The position numbers and the translations under genes were made by a program. Under the pieces are notes generated by a model. It saw only the letters and a list, made by a program, of their open reading frames with translations, did no database searches and was not told where the DNA came from. A stretch of DNA of 64,000 nt from Alphaproteobacteria bacterium SO-S41 (GTDB lineage Bacteria > Pseudomonadota > Alphaproteobacteria > Micropepsales > Micropepsaceae). Of this stretch, positions 33,739 to 41,977 are shown piece by piece. Position 1 is the first letter of the stretch. Each line of letters starts with the position of its first letter. The DNA is taken from positions 3,596,001 through 3,660,000 of the forward strand of contig AP024629.1 of NCBI GenBank assembly GCA_019670725.1, given 5' to 3'.

Positions 33739-35508
33739 ATGCGCACCCTGAAAGCGCTTCTGGCGGCCACATTGGCGGCTTTGACGCTGTTGACTGCAAT
33801 CCCGGCCTTTGCCGACGACCCCGTGGTGCTGAACCGCGGCAACGGCGCGGAGCCCGATACGCTCGATCCGCAAAAAGCGACGGGCCAATGGGAGAACAAC
33901 ATCATCGGCGACATGATGATGGGCCTGATGACCGAGGACGCCAAGGGCGAGGCGATCTACGGCATGGCGGAGAGCTACACGACGTCGCCGGACGGTCTGG
34001 TGTGGACCTTCAAGCTGCGTCCCGACGCGGTGTGGTCGGACGGCGTGTCGGTGACGGCGGGCGACTTCGTCTTCGCCCTGCAGCGGATCAACGATCCGAT
34101 GACCTCATCGCAATATGCCTCGCTGACCCATCTCATCAAGAACGCCTCCAAGGTGCTCGCGCAGACGCTGCCGCCCGACCAGATCGGCGCAAAGGCGATC
34201 GACGACCGGACGCTGGAACTGACGCTGGAGCATCCGGCCGCATATCTGCCGAGCCTGCTGCTGCACTATGCGTTCTATCCAGTGCCCAAGCACCTGATCG
34301 ACAAGGTCGGCGCCGCGTGGACCAAGCCTGAGAACTACATCTCGAACGGCGCGTATATGCTGGCCGACTGGCGGCCGAACGAATACGTCCGGCTCGTCAA
34401 GAACCCGAAGTTCTTCGACGCCGCCAACGTCAAGATCGACCAGGTCAACTTCTTCTCGCAGGAAGACCAGATCGCCAACGTCAAGCGCTTCCGCGCGGGC
34501 GAACTGGATCTCAGCCAGGGCATCCCCGGACAGCAGATCGACGAGCTGCGCCGCTCGATGCCCGACAAGGTGCGGATCGCACCCTATGTCGCCAACTGGT
34601 ACATCACCTTCAATCTGACCGGCGATCCGTGGAAGGATTCGCGTATCCGCACCGCGCTCGGCATGGCGATCAACCGCGAGGAGATCACCGACAAGATCCT
34701 GCGCGCGGGTGAGATCCCCGCCTATACGATGGTGCCGCCGGCGATCCCGAACTACCCCCACACCGCCAAGCTGTCCTATGAAGACATGCCGATGCCCGAG
34801 CGCATTGCGAAGGCGAAGGCGCTGCTCGCCGAAGCGGGCTATGGGCCGGGCAATCCACTGAGCTTCGAGTTCCTGCACATGCAATCGACGGACGCCAAGC
34901 GCATCGGCGTCGCGCTGCAGGGCTTCTGGAAGGCGATCGGCGTGAACATGACGCCGAACGGGTCGGAGACGAAAACGGTCTACGCCAATCTGCGCAACCA
35001 GAACTTCTCGGTCGCGCTGGCCGGTTGGATCGCCGACTTCCCGGACGCCTCGACCTATCTCTACCTGGCGCTGACGTCGTCGGAAGAGATGAACTACTCG
35101 AAGTATTCGAACGCCGAATACGACCAGTTGAACATCGACGCCGACAACGAAGCCGACGGCGCCAAGCGTGCCGAGCTGCTTAACCGGGCTGAGCAGATCC
35201 TGCTCGACGATGCACCGATGGTGCCGATCTACAATGCCGTCTCGCGCAGCCTCGTGGCGCCTTATGTGAAGGGCTGGGAAGACTCCCTGACCAACCTGCA
35301 CCGCACCCGCTGGCTCTCCATCGACAAGGCCGCCAAGGTCCAGGTCGCGGCGGCCGAGGACGCCAAGATCCAGACCGACGCTGGGGTCGGCCCCACCGCC
35401 CCCGCCGGCGGCGGGCAGGACTGGACGTGGTGGCTGATCGGGAGCGCGGTCCTGGTGGCCGGCGGCATCCTGATCATCGTGCTGCGCCGCCGGTCGGCCG
35501 GCGCCTGA
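33739..35508 (+). CDS. Peptide ABC transporter substrate-binding protein (SBP family 5), copy A, with C-terminal membrane anchor
   Basis: 589 residues with AGGAGG just upstream. The signal peptide is cut near 'IPAFADDP'. The family 5 core includes 'EPDTLDPQKATGQWE', 'DGLVWTFKLRPDAVWSDG', 'NGAYMLADWRPNEYVRL' and 'RIRTALGMAINREEI'. Unlike ordinary soluble family members, and unlike copies B and C, it ends in a Gly/Pro linker and a clear membrane helix ('WLIGSAVLVAGGILIIVL') followed by Arg residues. It should therefore be tethered to the inner membrane by its C-terminus. It captures oligopeptides for the transporter at 29-33 kb. A strong terminator follows it. Confidence 0.92.
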   Translation: MRTLKALLAATLAALTLLTAIPAFADDPVVLNRGNGAEPDTLDPQKATGQWENNIIGDMMMGLMTEDAKGEAIYGMAESYTTSPDGLVWTFKLRPDAVWSDGVSVTAGDFVFALQRINDPMTSSQYASLTHLIKNASKVLAQTLPPDQIGAKAIDDRTLELTLEHPAAYLPSLLLHYAFYPVPKHLIDKVGAAWTKPENYISNGAYMLADWRPNEYVRLVKNPKFFDAANVKIDQVNFFSQEDQIANVKRFRAGELDLSQGIPGQQIDELRRSMPDKVRIAPYVANWYITFNLTGDPWKDSRIRTALGMAINREEITDKILRAGEIPAYTMVPPAIPNYPHTAKLSYEDMPMPERIAKAKALLAEAGYGPGNPLSFEFLHMQSTDAKRIGVALQGFWKAIGVNMTPNGSETKTVYANLRNQNFSVALAGWIADFPDASTYLYLALTSSEEMNYSKYSNAEYDQLNIDADNEADGAKRAELLNRAEQILLDDAPMVPIYNAVSRSLVAPYVKGWEDSLTNLHRTRWLSIDKAAKVQVAAAEDAKIQTDAGVGPTAPAGGGQDWTWWLIGSAVLVAGGILIIVLRRRSAGA

Positions 35509-35529
35509 ACGAGCCCTGACATTCCCGCG

Positions 35530-35553
35530 AGGCCCGGTGGAAACGCCGGGCCT
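35530..35553 (+). terminator. Rho-independent-type hairpin after binding protein A
   Basis: AGGCCCGGTG-GAAA-CGCCGGGCCT, a 10-bp stem with one G-T pair and a GAAA tetraloop, followed by the T-rich TGTGCTATTG. Confidence 0.7.
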
Positions 35554-35599
35554 TGTGCTATTGATATCGCAACAATTGATCACTGAAGGACGACTGACC

Positions 35600-37189
35600 A
35601 TGGCCCTGCGCGCCATCGCCGCCCTCTTCGCCGCCCTTTTCCTCGCGGCCGCCCCCGCCTCAGCCGAAGTCGTGCTCAATCGCGGCAATGCCGGCGGCGA
35701 CCCCTTCTCGCTCGACCCGCATAACACCCAGGGCACCTGGGAAAACTTCATCGTTGGCGACATGCTTGAGGGCCTCGTCACCGAAGCTGCCGACGGCTCG
35801 TTGATCCCCGGCGCCGCCGAAAGCTGGACGGTCTCGCCGGACGGCCTCACCTGGACCTTCAAGATGCGCCAGGGCGCGGTGTGGTCCGACGGCACGCCCG
35901 TGACATCGGACGATTTCGTCTATTCGTGGCGGCGGCTGATGGACCCCAACACCGCCGCCCAATACGCCTCGATCCTCTATGTCATCAAGAACGCCGAGGA
36001 TGTGAACGGCGGCAAGTTGCCGGTCGATCAGCTCGGCGTCGCTGCGCCCGACCCGTCGACGCTGGTCGTCACGTTGGTCCATCCCGCGCCCTATTTCGAC
36101 GGCATCGTCGCGCACCAGGCAACCTTCCCCGTGCCGAAGCAGCAGATCGAGAAGTTTGGCAATGACTGGATCAAGGCCGGCAACTACGTCTCAAACGGCC
36201 CGTTCACGCTCGTTGAGTGGCGGGCTCAGGAATATGTGCGCCTAGCGAAGAACCCGACCTATCACGACGCCGCTAATGTGAAGGTCGACATCGTCAACTG
36301 GATCCCGATCAACGATTTCGCGGCTGGCGTAAAGCGCTACAAGACCGGCGAGATCGACATCTACGATGCCTATCCGAATTCGCAGAAGAAGGTGCTGACC
36401 GCCGAATTGGGTGACCAGGTTACGGCGGCGCCCTATCTGGGCGTCAGCTACATCACATTCAACCAGCGCCAGGAGGTCTTCAAGGACGTCCGCGTGCGCC
36501 AGGCACTATCACTGGCGATCGACCGCCAGATCATCACGGACCGCATCTTCCAGCTTGGTGAACCCGTCGCCTGCTCGATCGTGCCGCCCGAGACGGCGAA
36601 TTACGAGAAAGGCGCGAACTCGCCCGATTGCCAGATGGCGAGCCAGGCGGAGCGCAACGCAAAGGCGAAGGCGCTACTCGCCGAGGCAGGTTACGGCCCT
36701 GGCAATCCGCTGACCTTCCGCTTCTATACGACGCAGGACCTCGATTCCAAAAAGGCCGCGGCGACGATGCAGTCGATGTGGCGCGCGGTCGGCGTGAATG
36801 CGGAGATCGTCGCGAACGAGCCCGCCACGCACTACAACCAGCATCTCCAGGCGGCGAATTTCGACGTCGCGACGGCGGCATGGATCGGCGACTATAACGA
36901 TCCCGAGACGTTCCTCTTCATGTTCGAGAGCAACAATAAGGGCTTCAACTACGGCGCCTGGTCCAATCCTGAATATGACGAGCTGATGCGTCAGGAACGC
37001 CTGGAACCGGACGCCACCAAGCGCGCCGCGATAATGCGCCAGGCAGAGCAGATCCTGCTCGACAATTACGGCGTGGCCCCGACGCGTTTCCGCTTCAACC
37101 CCTATCTGGTGAAGCCGTATCTGAAGGGCTGGATCGGCAATATTCGCGGCGTGAACCGTTCGCGCTGGATGTCGATCGAAGGCCGTTGA
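35600..37189 (+). CDS. Peptide ABC transporter substrate-binding protein (SBP family 5), copy B
   Basis: 529 residues from the ATG at 35600 (GAAGGA upstream). The signal peptide ends at 'APASAEVV'. Conserved blocks parallel copies A and C: 'DPFSLDPHNTQGTWE', 'DGLTWTFKMRQGAVWSDG', 'YVSNGPFTLVEWRAQEYVRL' and 'VRQALSLAIDRQII'. It ends soon after 'RWMSIEGR' and has no C-terminal helix, so it is a free periplasmic protein. Its stop overlaps the start of copy C by one base, so B and C are one transcript. The copies have diverged enough to bind different peptides. Confidence 0.93.
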   Translation: MALRAIAALFAALFLAAAPASAEVVLNRGNAGGDPFSLDPHNTQGTWENFIVGDMLEGLVTEAADGSLIPGAAESWTVSPDGLTWTFKMRQGAVWSDGTPVTSDDFVYSWRRLMDPNTAAQYASILYVIKNAEDVNGGKLPVDQLGVAAPDPSTLVVTLVHPAPYFDGIVAHQATFPVPKQQIEKFGNDWIKAGNYVSNGPFTLVEWRAQEYVRLAKNPTYHDAANVKVDIVNWIPINDFAAGVKRYKTGEIDIYDAYPNSQKKVLTAELGDQVTAAPYLGVSYITFNQRQEVFKDVRVRQALSLAIDRQIITDRIFQLGEPVACSIVPPETANYEKGANSPDCQMASQAERNAKAKALLAEAGYGPGNPLTFRFYTTQDLDSKKAAATMQSMWRAVGVNAEIVANEPATHYNQHLQAANFDVATAAWIGDYNDPETFLFMFESNNKGFNYGAWSNPEYDELMRQERLEPDATKRAAIMRQAEQILLDNYGVAPTRFRFNPYLVKPYLKGWIGNIRGVNRSRWMSIEGR

Positions 37190-38769
37190 TGCAGCTTCGC
37201 CGCCTCATCGTCGCGCTTGCCGCGGCCGCGGCGCTGGCCTTCACCGCCAGCGCCGTCACCCTCTACCGGGGTAATCAGAACGACCCCGATACGCTGGATC
37301 CGCACAAGGCGACGGGGAGCTGGGAGAGCAATATTCTCGGCGACCTGTTCCTCGGCCTCACAACCGAGGACGAGAACTCCAACCCCATCCCCGGCGCGGC
37401 CGAAAGCTGGACGACGTCGGCGGACGGCAAGACCTGGACCTTCAAGCTGCGCGCCGGTGCGGTGTGGTCGGACGGCGCGCCGGTGACGGCGCAGGATTTC
37501 GTCTTCTCGTTCCGCCGCCAGATGGACCCGGCGACGGCCTCGCAATACGCCTCGATGCTCTATGACATCGTCAACGGCGAGGAAGTGAATTCCGGCAAGC
37601 TGGCGCCCGACCAGCTCGGCGTGACGGCGATCGACGACCAGACGCTCGAGATCCGCCTGACGCATCCCGCGCCCTATCTGCCGCAACTGCTGATGCACCA
37701 GATCACCTATCCGGTGGCGGAGCATGCGGTCGAGAAGTTCGGCGACGACTGGGTGAAGCCGGAAAACTACGTTTCCAACGGCGCCTTCAAGCTGGTCTCG
37801 TTCCGGCCGAACGACAGCGTGAAGCTGGCCAAGAACCCGCTGTTCTACGACGCCGCGAACGTGAAGCTGGACGAGGTCGTGTTCTATCCGACCGATGACG
37901 GCGAGGCAGCGCTGAAGCGGTTCCGCACCAACGAGCTCGATCTCAATGTCGGGTTCCCGTCGGCGCAGATCGACGCGCTCAAACGCACCATGGCAGCCGA
38001 GCTACATGTCGCGACCGTCGTCAACGTACGCTACATCGTGATGAACACGCTGAAGGCGCCGTTTGACGATGTCCGCGTGCGCAAGGCGATCGGCCTTGCG
38101 ATCGATCGCGAAGTGATCGCCAAGAATGTTCTGAGGGCGGGCGAGACGCCGGCCTATTCCATCGTGCCGCCGGGCACCGCCGGCTACATCGACGGTCCGC
38201 AGGTCTCGTTCGCAAGCTGGCCGATGGCGCAGCGCGTCGCTGAAGCCAAGCGCCTGCTCGCGGAAGCTGGGCACGGGCCAGACAATCCCATCTTCTTCCG
38301 CTTCAACTATATCGGCGATGCCGATTCACGGCGGATGGCCGCGGCGCTGCAGGGCATGTGGGCGAAGGTCGGGATCAAGGTCGAGCTCGTCGTCAGCGAG
38401 AAGAAGGTTCACTACAACACGGTACGGGCGCAGGACTATGAAGTCGCCGAAGCCAACTGGTTCGCCGATTTCAACGACGCCAAGAATTTCGTCTTCCTCG
38501 CCCAGCCTTCCGCCGGCGACATGAACATGTCGCGCTACGCCAACCAGGATTACGAGAACCTGATCCGCCAGTCGGACCAGGAAGTGGACCCGGCGAAGCG
38601 CATGGCGCTGATGCAGCAGGCGGAGGCGATGATGCTGGAGGAAGCACCGCTGACGCCGGTCTTCTTCGGCGTCAGCCGCAATCTCGTGCACACCTGGGTG
38701 AAGGGGTGGGCGGACAATCTGCTCAACACCCACCGCTCGCGCTTCATGAGCATCGAAGGGCGGCCCTGA
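37189..38769 (+). CDS. Peptide ABC transporter substrate-binding protein (SBP family 5), copy C
   Basis: 526 residues from the ATG at 37189, which overlaps the copy B stop (TGATG). The short signal peptide ends near 'AFTASAVT'. It has the same core blocks: 'DPDTLDPHKATGSWE', 'DGKTWTFKLRAGAVWSDG', 'YVSNGAFKLVSFRPNDSVKL' and 'VRKAIGLAIDREVI'. It ends 'RFMSIEGRP', is soluble and lacks a C-terminal helix. A hairpin (38757-38778) contains its stop codon. Together with A and B it gives the transporter three alternative receptors. Confidence 0.93.
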   Translation: MQLRRLIVALAAAAALAFTASAVTLYRGNQNDPDTLDPHKATGSWESNILGDLFLGLTTEDENSNPIPGAAESWTTSADGKTWTFKLRAGAVWSDGAPVTAQDFVFSFRRQMDPATASQYASMLYDIVNGEEVNSGKLAPDQLGVTAIDDQTLEIRLTHPAPYLPQLLMHQITYPVAEHAVEKFGDDWVKPENYVSNGAFKLVSFRPNDSVKLAKNPLFYDAANVKLDEVVFYPTDDGEAALKRFRTNELDLNVGFPSAQIDALKRTMAAELHVATVVNVRYIVMNTLKAPFDDVRVRKAIGLAIDREVIAKNVLRAGETPAYSIVPPGTAGYIDGPQVSFASWPMAQRVAEAKRLLAEAGHGPDNPIFFRFNYIGDADSRRMAAALQGMWAKVGIKVELVVSEKKVHYNTVRAQDYEVAEANWFADFNDAKNFVFLAQPSAGDMNMSRYANQDYENLIRQSDQEVDPAKRMALMQQAEAMMLEEAPLTPVFFGVSRNLVHTWVKGWADNLLNTHRSRFMSIEGRP

Positions 38770-38778
38770 AGCCGCCCT
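38757..38778 (+). terminator. Hairpin overlapping the stop of binding protein C
   Basis: AGGGCGGC and GCCGCCCT form an 8-bp stem with the TGA in the loop. There is no long T-run, so it is a probable but weak terminator for the B-C transcript. Confidence 0.45.
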
Positions 38779-38784
38779 GACAGG

Positions 38785-39078
38785 TCAGTCTTCGCCGCGG
38801 CGGCGGCGGAGTTCTTCCTCGACGAGCTCGACGAGGCGGTCCGTTCCCGCGCGGATGTCGAGCAGCGTGAAGATGAGACCGGTGCCGACGACGGCCGTGA
38901 GGCACCCCGCAACGAAGCCGCCGATCGCGCCCTGCCAGGGCTGCGCCGAAACGCCGCCCATATGGAGTTCGCCGAGCACGGCGGCGTGCCAGCCGTACCA
39001 GGTGGCATAAGCGATGATGGCGACGAAGAAGAACCAGGCGAAGGCTTCGAACGCGCCGACGATGAAATTGCGGATCAT
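38785..39078 (-). CDS. Small membrane protein, two helices
   Basis: 97 residues: helix 1 'AFAWFFFVAIIAYATWYGW', a short loop with Gly-rich 'MGGVSAQPWQGAIGGFVAGC', helix 2 'LTAVVGTGLIFTLLDI', then a charged tail ('RLVELVEEELRRRRGED'). It has no recognisable domain. It lies 25 bases downstream of the TldE gene on the same strand, so it may be the last gene of the tldD-tldE transcript. Confidence 0.7.
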   Translation of the reverse strand: MIRNFIVGAFEAFAWFFFVAIIAYATWYGWHAAVLGELHMGGVSAQPWQGAIGGFVAGCLTAVVGTGLIFTLLDIRAGTDRLVELVEEELRRRRGED

Positions 39079-39103
39079 GATTTCCCCCTAGACTGGCCCA
39101 AGA

Positions 39104-40426
39104 CTACAGTGTGAAGCGCAGCCCCGCCAGAAGGGCGCCGGGCAGGCGGACGCTGTCGAGGTTGCGGCCGTCATAGGTGCCGGGGTCGAGCAGGAGCGCG
39201 CGCTCCTCGGTCAGCGCTTCGAGCTGGCTGCCCAGCATGCGGTAGATCGTATCGTCGAAACGCATGACATTGAGCGGGGCGACGATCTCGCCGTTCTCCA
39301 CCCAGAAGGTCGCAAAGCGCGTCATGCCGGTGAGGCGGCCGCCGCTGCGGTCGGAGAAGTTGAGATACCAGAGATTGGAAACGTAGACGCCAGTGCCCAG
39401 CGCTTTCAACGCATCGGCCATCGGCAACTCACCGGCGGCCATGTCGAGCGAGGCGGGATACTCGCTGCCGGAGGCGCCGTTGGTCGCCGCGCCATACTCG
39501 GCGGCGGAGCGCGGCGAGACGAGGCAGTCGCGATAGGCGCCGCGTTCGATAAGAGTCACCGCTTCGGGCTTCAGGAAGCCTTCGCGTTGGAACGACGGCG
39601 CGGAGCCGGCGGCGGTTGCTTCGGTCAGCGTGACGCGTTCGTTGAGTTGGGCGCCGCCCTCGATCATGCGCAGGAAGATGGTGGCGCGGGTGCGATGCGC
39701 GGCGAGGCCGAAGCCGCCCCAGCTGAGCATGCCGAGGATTTCGTTGAGCGCCGCCGGCGTGAGATAGGCGCGGTATTCGCCGGGCGGCACGGTGCGTGGC
39801 GGGCGGGTCAAGATGTCGAGCCGTGACGCGGCATCCGCCGCAGCTCCGGTGAAGGCGCTGCGGTTCCAGGCGAAGCCGGCATGACTGGTCTTTATCGCCT
39901 TGTCGCCGCCGGCATAGAAGCTCCAGTCGGCATTGAAGCTGCGCGCTTCGTCCCAATTGCGCTGGCCGCGCCCATTGGCGAAGCCGGTGAAGACGGGACC
40001 GCCGGCATAGAAGCCGACGAGGTCGCGGCCTTTGCCTGCTTCGGTCACAGCGTCGATGACGTCGCCGGCTTCGGGCAGAGCTTCGCCGATGGTGCGCTCG
40101 GAATTCGCCAGGGTCTCGCTAACGAGGAGATAGGGATCCTCCGGCGAAACGGCGACGACCTCGCGAAGACTCGCCATGGCGCGGGCGATACGGCCGCGGT
40201 CTTCGTCGACACCGCCCGAGAGCGAAAGCGTTTCCTCGGCGATGCGGCGGCCGTCGATCAGGCTGAGGCCGAGCTCGATCTCACGGACCTGGCCGGGTTG
40301 GCGGACCGCGCTCTTGTTGAAGCGGATGAAAGTCGAATCCTCGGCGCGGTAGTTCGCGAGGAAGTCTTCGCCGCCCTGCCGCAGTTCACCGATGGCGCCG
40401 GCGACGGCTTCGAAATGATCGCGCAT
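39104..40426 (-). CDS. TldE/PmbA-type metalloprotease subunit
   Basis: 440 residues with the TldD/PmbA fold but no HExxH, as expected for the TldE partner. Recognisable parts are 'DFLANYRAEDSTFIRFNKSAVRQPGQV' near the start, 'GFANGRGQRNWDE' and the C-terminal 'SDRSGGRLTGMTRFATFWVENGEIV'. In the known complex TldE pairs with TldD to cleave unfolded peptides, for example in microcin B17 maturation and CcdA turnover. The start lies one base after the TldD-type stop, so the two are co-translated. The neighbouring peptide transporter suggests a role in peptide processing, which is inference. Confidence 0.88.
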   Translation of the reverse strand: MRDHFEAVAGAIGELRQGGEDFLANYRAEDSTFIRFNKSAVRQPGQVREIELGLSLIDGRRIAEETLSLSGGVDEDRGRIARAMASLREVVAVSPEDPYLLVSETLANSERTIGEALPEAGDVIDAVTEAGKGRDLVGFYAGGPVFTGFANGRGQRNWDEARSFNADWSFYAGGDKAIKTSHAGFAWNRSAFTGAAADAASRLDILTRPPRTVPPGEYRAYLTPAALNEILGMLSWGGFGLAAHRTRATIFLRMIEGGAQLNERVTLTEATAAGSAPSFQREGFLKPEAVTLIERGAYRDCLVSPRSAAEYGAATNGASGSEYPASLDMAAGELPMADALKALGTGVYVSNLWYLNFSDRSGGRLTGMTRFATFWVENGEIVAPLNVMRFDDTIYRMLGSQLEALTEERALLLDPGTYDGRNLDSVRLPGALLAGLRFTL

Positions 40427-40427
40427 C

Positions 40428-41858
40428 TCAGGCGCCCCCGAACACGTCGACGCCGCCGAAGAGGCAAGGCGGCGTGGCGTGACCGACCTTCACGGCCTGG
40501 TTGGGTTCGCCCTTGCCGCAATAGGGCGTGCCGGCGACGGCAAAGACGTCTGCGCCGCCGACGCCTTTCAGCGAGCGCCAGAAACCTGAAGAGATGCCGC
40601 GATAATTGGGATTGCGCACGACGCCGCCGAGTTCGCCATCCTTGATGCTGCGCGCGTATTCGCAGCCGAACTGGAATTTGTTGCGGCTGTCGTCGATCGA
40701 CCAGGAGCGGTTCGATTCCATGTAGACGCCGCGCTCGACCTTGCCGACGAGATCGGCGAGCGAGCCCTCGCCCGGCTCGAGATTGATGTTGGACATGCGG
40801 TCGATGGGCGGGCGGTTCCACGAGCAGGCGCGCTCGTTCGCGACGCCGGGCAGCTTGGCACGCGCCTGGCTGGTCGCGCCGCCGAGCGGGCGCATGAGGA
40901 TGCCGTCCTTGATGAGGTATTCGCGTGTCGCCTTCGTGCCTTCATCGTCATAGGCATAGGAGGCAACCTCCTCCGCCACGCCGGGATCGAAGGTGATGTT
41001 GAGAAGATCGGAGCCGTAGCGGAACGTGCCGAACATGTCGGGCGTGACGAAGCTGGTGCCTGCATAATTGCGCTCGTCGCCGAGAATGCGATCGAGCTCC
41101 AGCGGGTGGCCGATGGATTCGTGGATCTGCAGGACCATCTGATCGGGTGCGAGCACGATATCCATCGCGCCTTCGGGACAGTTGGGCGCTTCGAGAAGCT
41201 CGATCGCCTCGTGCGCGACACGTTCGGGGGCGGTCGCAAACCCAAGCTGGTCGAGCACTTCAGCGCCGCCGACGCGCATGCCGGCATCGCCGAAGGTGCG
41301 GCGCTGGGTTTCACCCTGCGCACTCGCGGAGGCCCAGAGCGTCGGCTGGAGATAGTGGAAGCGCTGGACGATGCGGCCGCCGGCGGCGTCGAGAAACCAT
41401 TGTTCCTTGTCGATCGACCAGAAGGCGGCGCCCCAATCGGCGATGCGCTCATCGATGCGGAGGCGCTTGGAGGCATCGGCCAGCATGGTGAGGCGGTCGG
41501 CGAGCGGAACCACCGCCCATGGCTGCGCTTGCGGCCCAGTATAGGTCTCATCGACCGTGAACGGGACAGGGCCGGGAAAGCCCGGAACCATGCGATTGGC
41601 CGACAGCGCGGCTAGGTCGATGGCGCGCGCGATGGCGTCGGCGAGGCCGCTTTCGCCGCAGTCGCTCGTCGCCGCGTAACCGAGGCCGCCTTGGTGGCGC
41701 ACTGTTACCATGCCGCCGACACTTTCCAGCGCGCGGCGCGGACCGGGCGCATCACGCTCGACTGTCAGCTTCTCCTCGCGGCGGCGCTCGATGCGCAGCG
41801 TGCAGTGGTCGACTGCTGGCGCAAGGCGGCGGAAGCGACGCTCGATTTCTTCAAACAT
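40428..41858 (-). CDS. TldD-type metalloprotease catalytic subunit
   Basis: 476 residues from the ATG at 41858 (CGAGG upstream); the in-frame extension to 41924 crosses the terminator of the next gene. The zinc motif His246-Glu247-x3-His251 is intact ('QIHESIGHPLELDR'), and the C-terminal 'CGKGEPNQAVKVGHATPPCLF' is typical. With TldE it forms a heterodimeric peptidase that threads unfolded peptides. It differs from the classical E. coli TldD in sequence and belongs to the broader TldD/PmbA family. It is the first gene of a tldD-tldE pair. Confidence 0.88.
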   Translation of the reverse strand: MFEEIERRFRRLAPAVDHCTLRIERRREEKLTVERDAPGPRRALESVGGMVTVRHQGGLGYAATSDCGESGLADAIARAIDLAALSANRMVPGFPGPVPFTVDETYTGPQAQPWAVVPLADRLTMLADASKRLRIDERIADWGAAFWSIDKEQWFLDAAGGRIVQRFHYLQPTLWASASAQGETQRRTFGDAGMRVGGAEVLDQLGFATAPERVAHEAIELLEAPNCPEGAMDIVLAPDQMVLQIHESIGHPLELDRILGDERNYAGTSFVTPDMFGTFRYGSDLLNITFDPGVAEEVASYAYDDEGTKATREYLIKDGILMRPLGGATSQARAKLPGVANERACSWNRPPIDRMSNINLEPGEGSLADLVGKVERGVYMESNRSWSIDDSRNKFQFGCEYARSIKDGELGGVVRNPNYRGISSGFWRSLKGVGGADVFAVAGTPYCGKGEPNQAVKVGHATPPCLFGGVDVFGGA

Positions 41859-41928
41859 GGAACCTCGAATGCAGGGCGAAACGATCATCGCCGCGCGGGG
41901 GTAAACGACCCGTGCGCGGCGCAAAAGA

Positions 41929-41954
41929 AAACGGCGGGCTTGTGCCCGCCGTTT
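41929..41954 (-). terminator. Rho-independent terminator of the large TonB receptor gene
   Basis: On the minus strand AAACGGCGGGC-ACAA-GCCCGCCGTTT forms an 11-bp stem followed by TCTTTT, 24 bases after the receptor's stop. Confidence 0.88.
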
Positions 41955-41977
41955 CCAAAATCGCGATCTGCTTCGAC

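Noticed and set aside
35561-35586. TTGATATCG and TTGATCACTG before binding protein B as an eighth GntR operator
   Set aside because: They match only part of the TGTGAT(A/C)(T/A)CA core and lie outside the cluster; chance similarity is likely.
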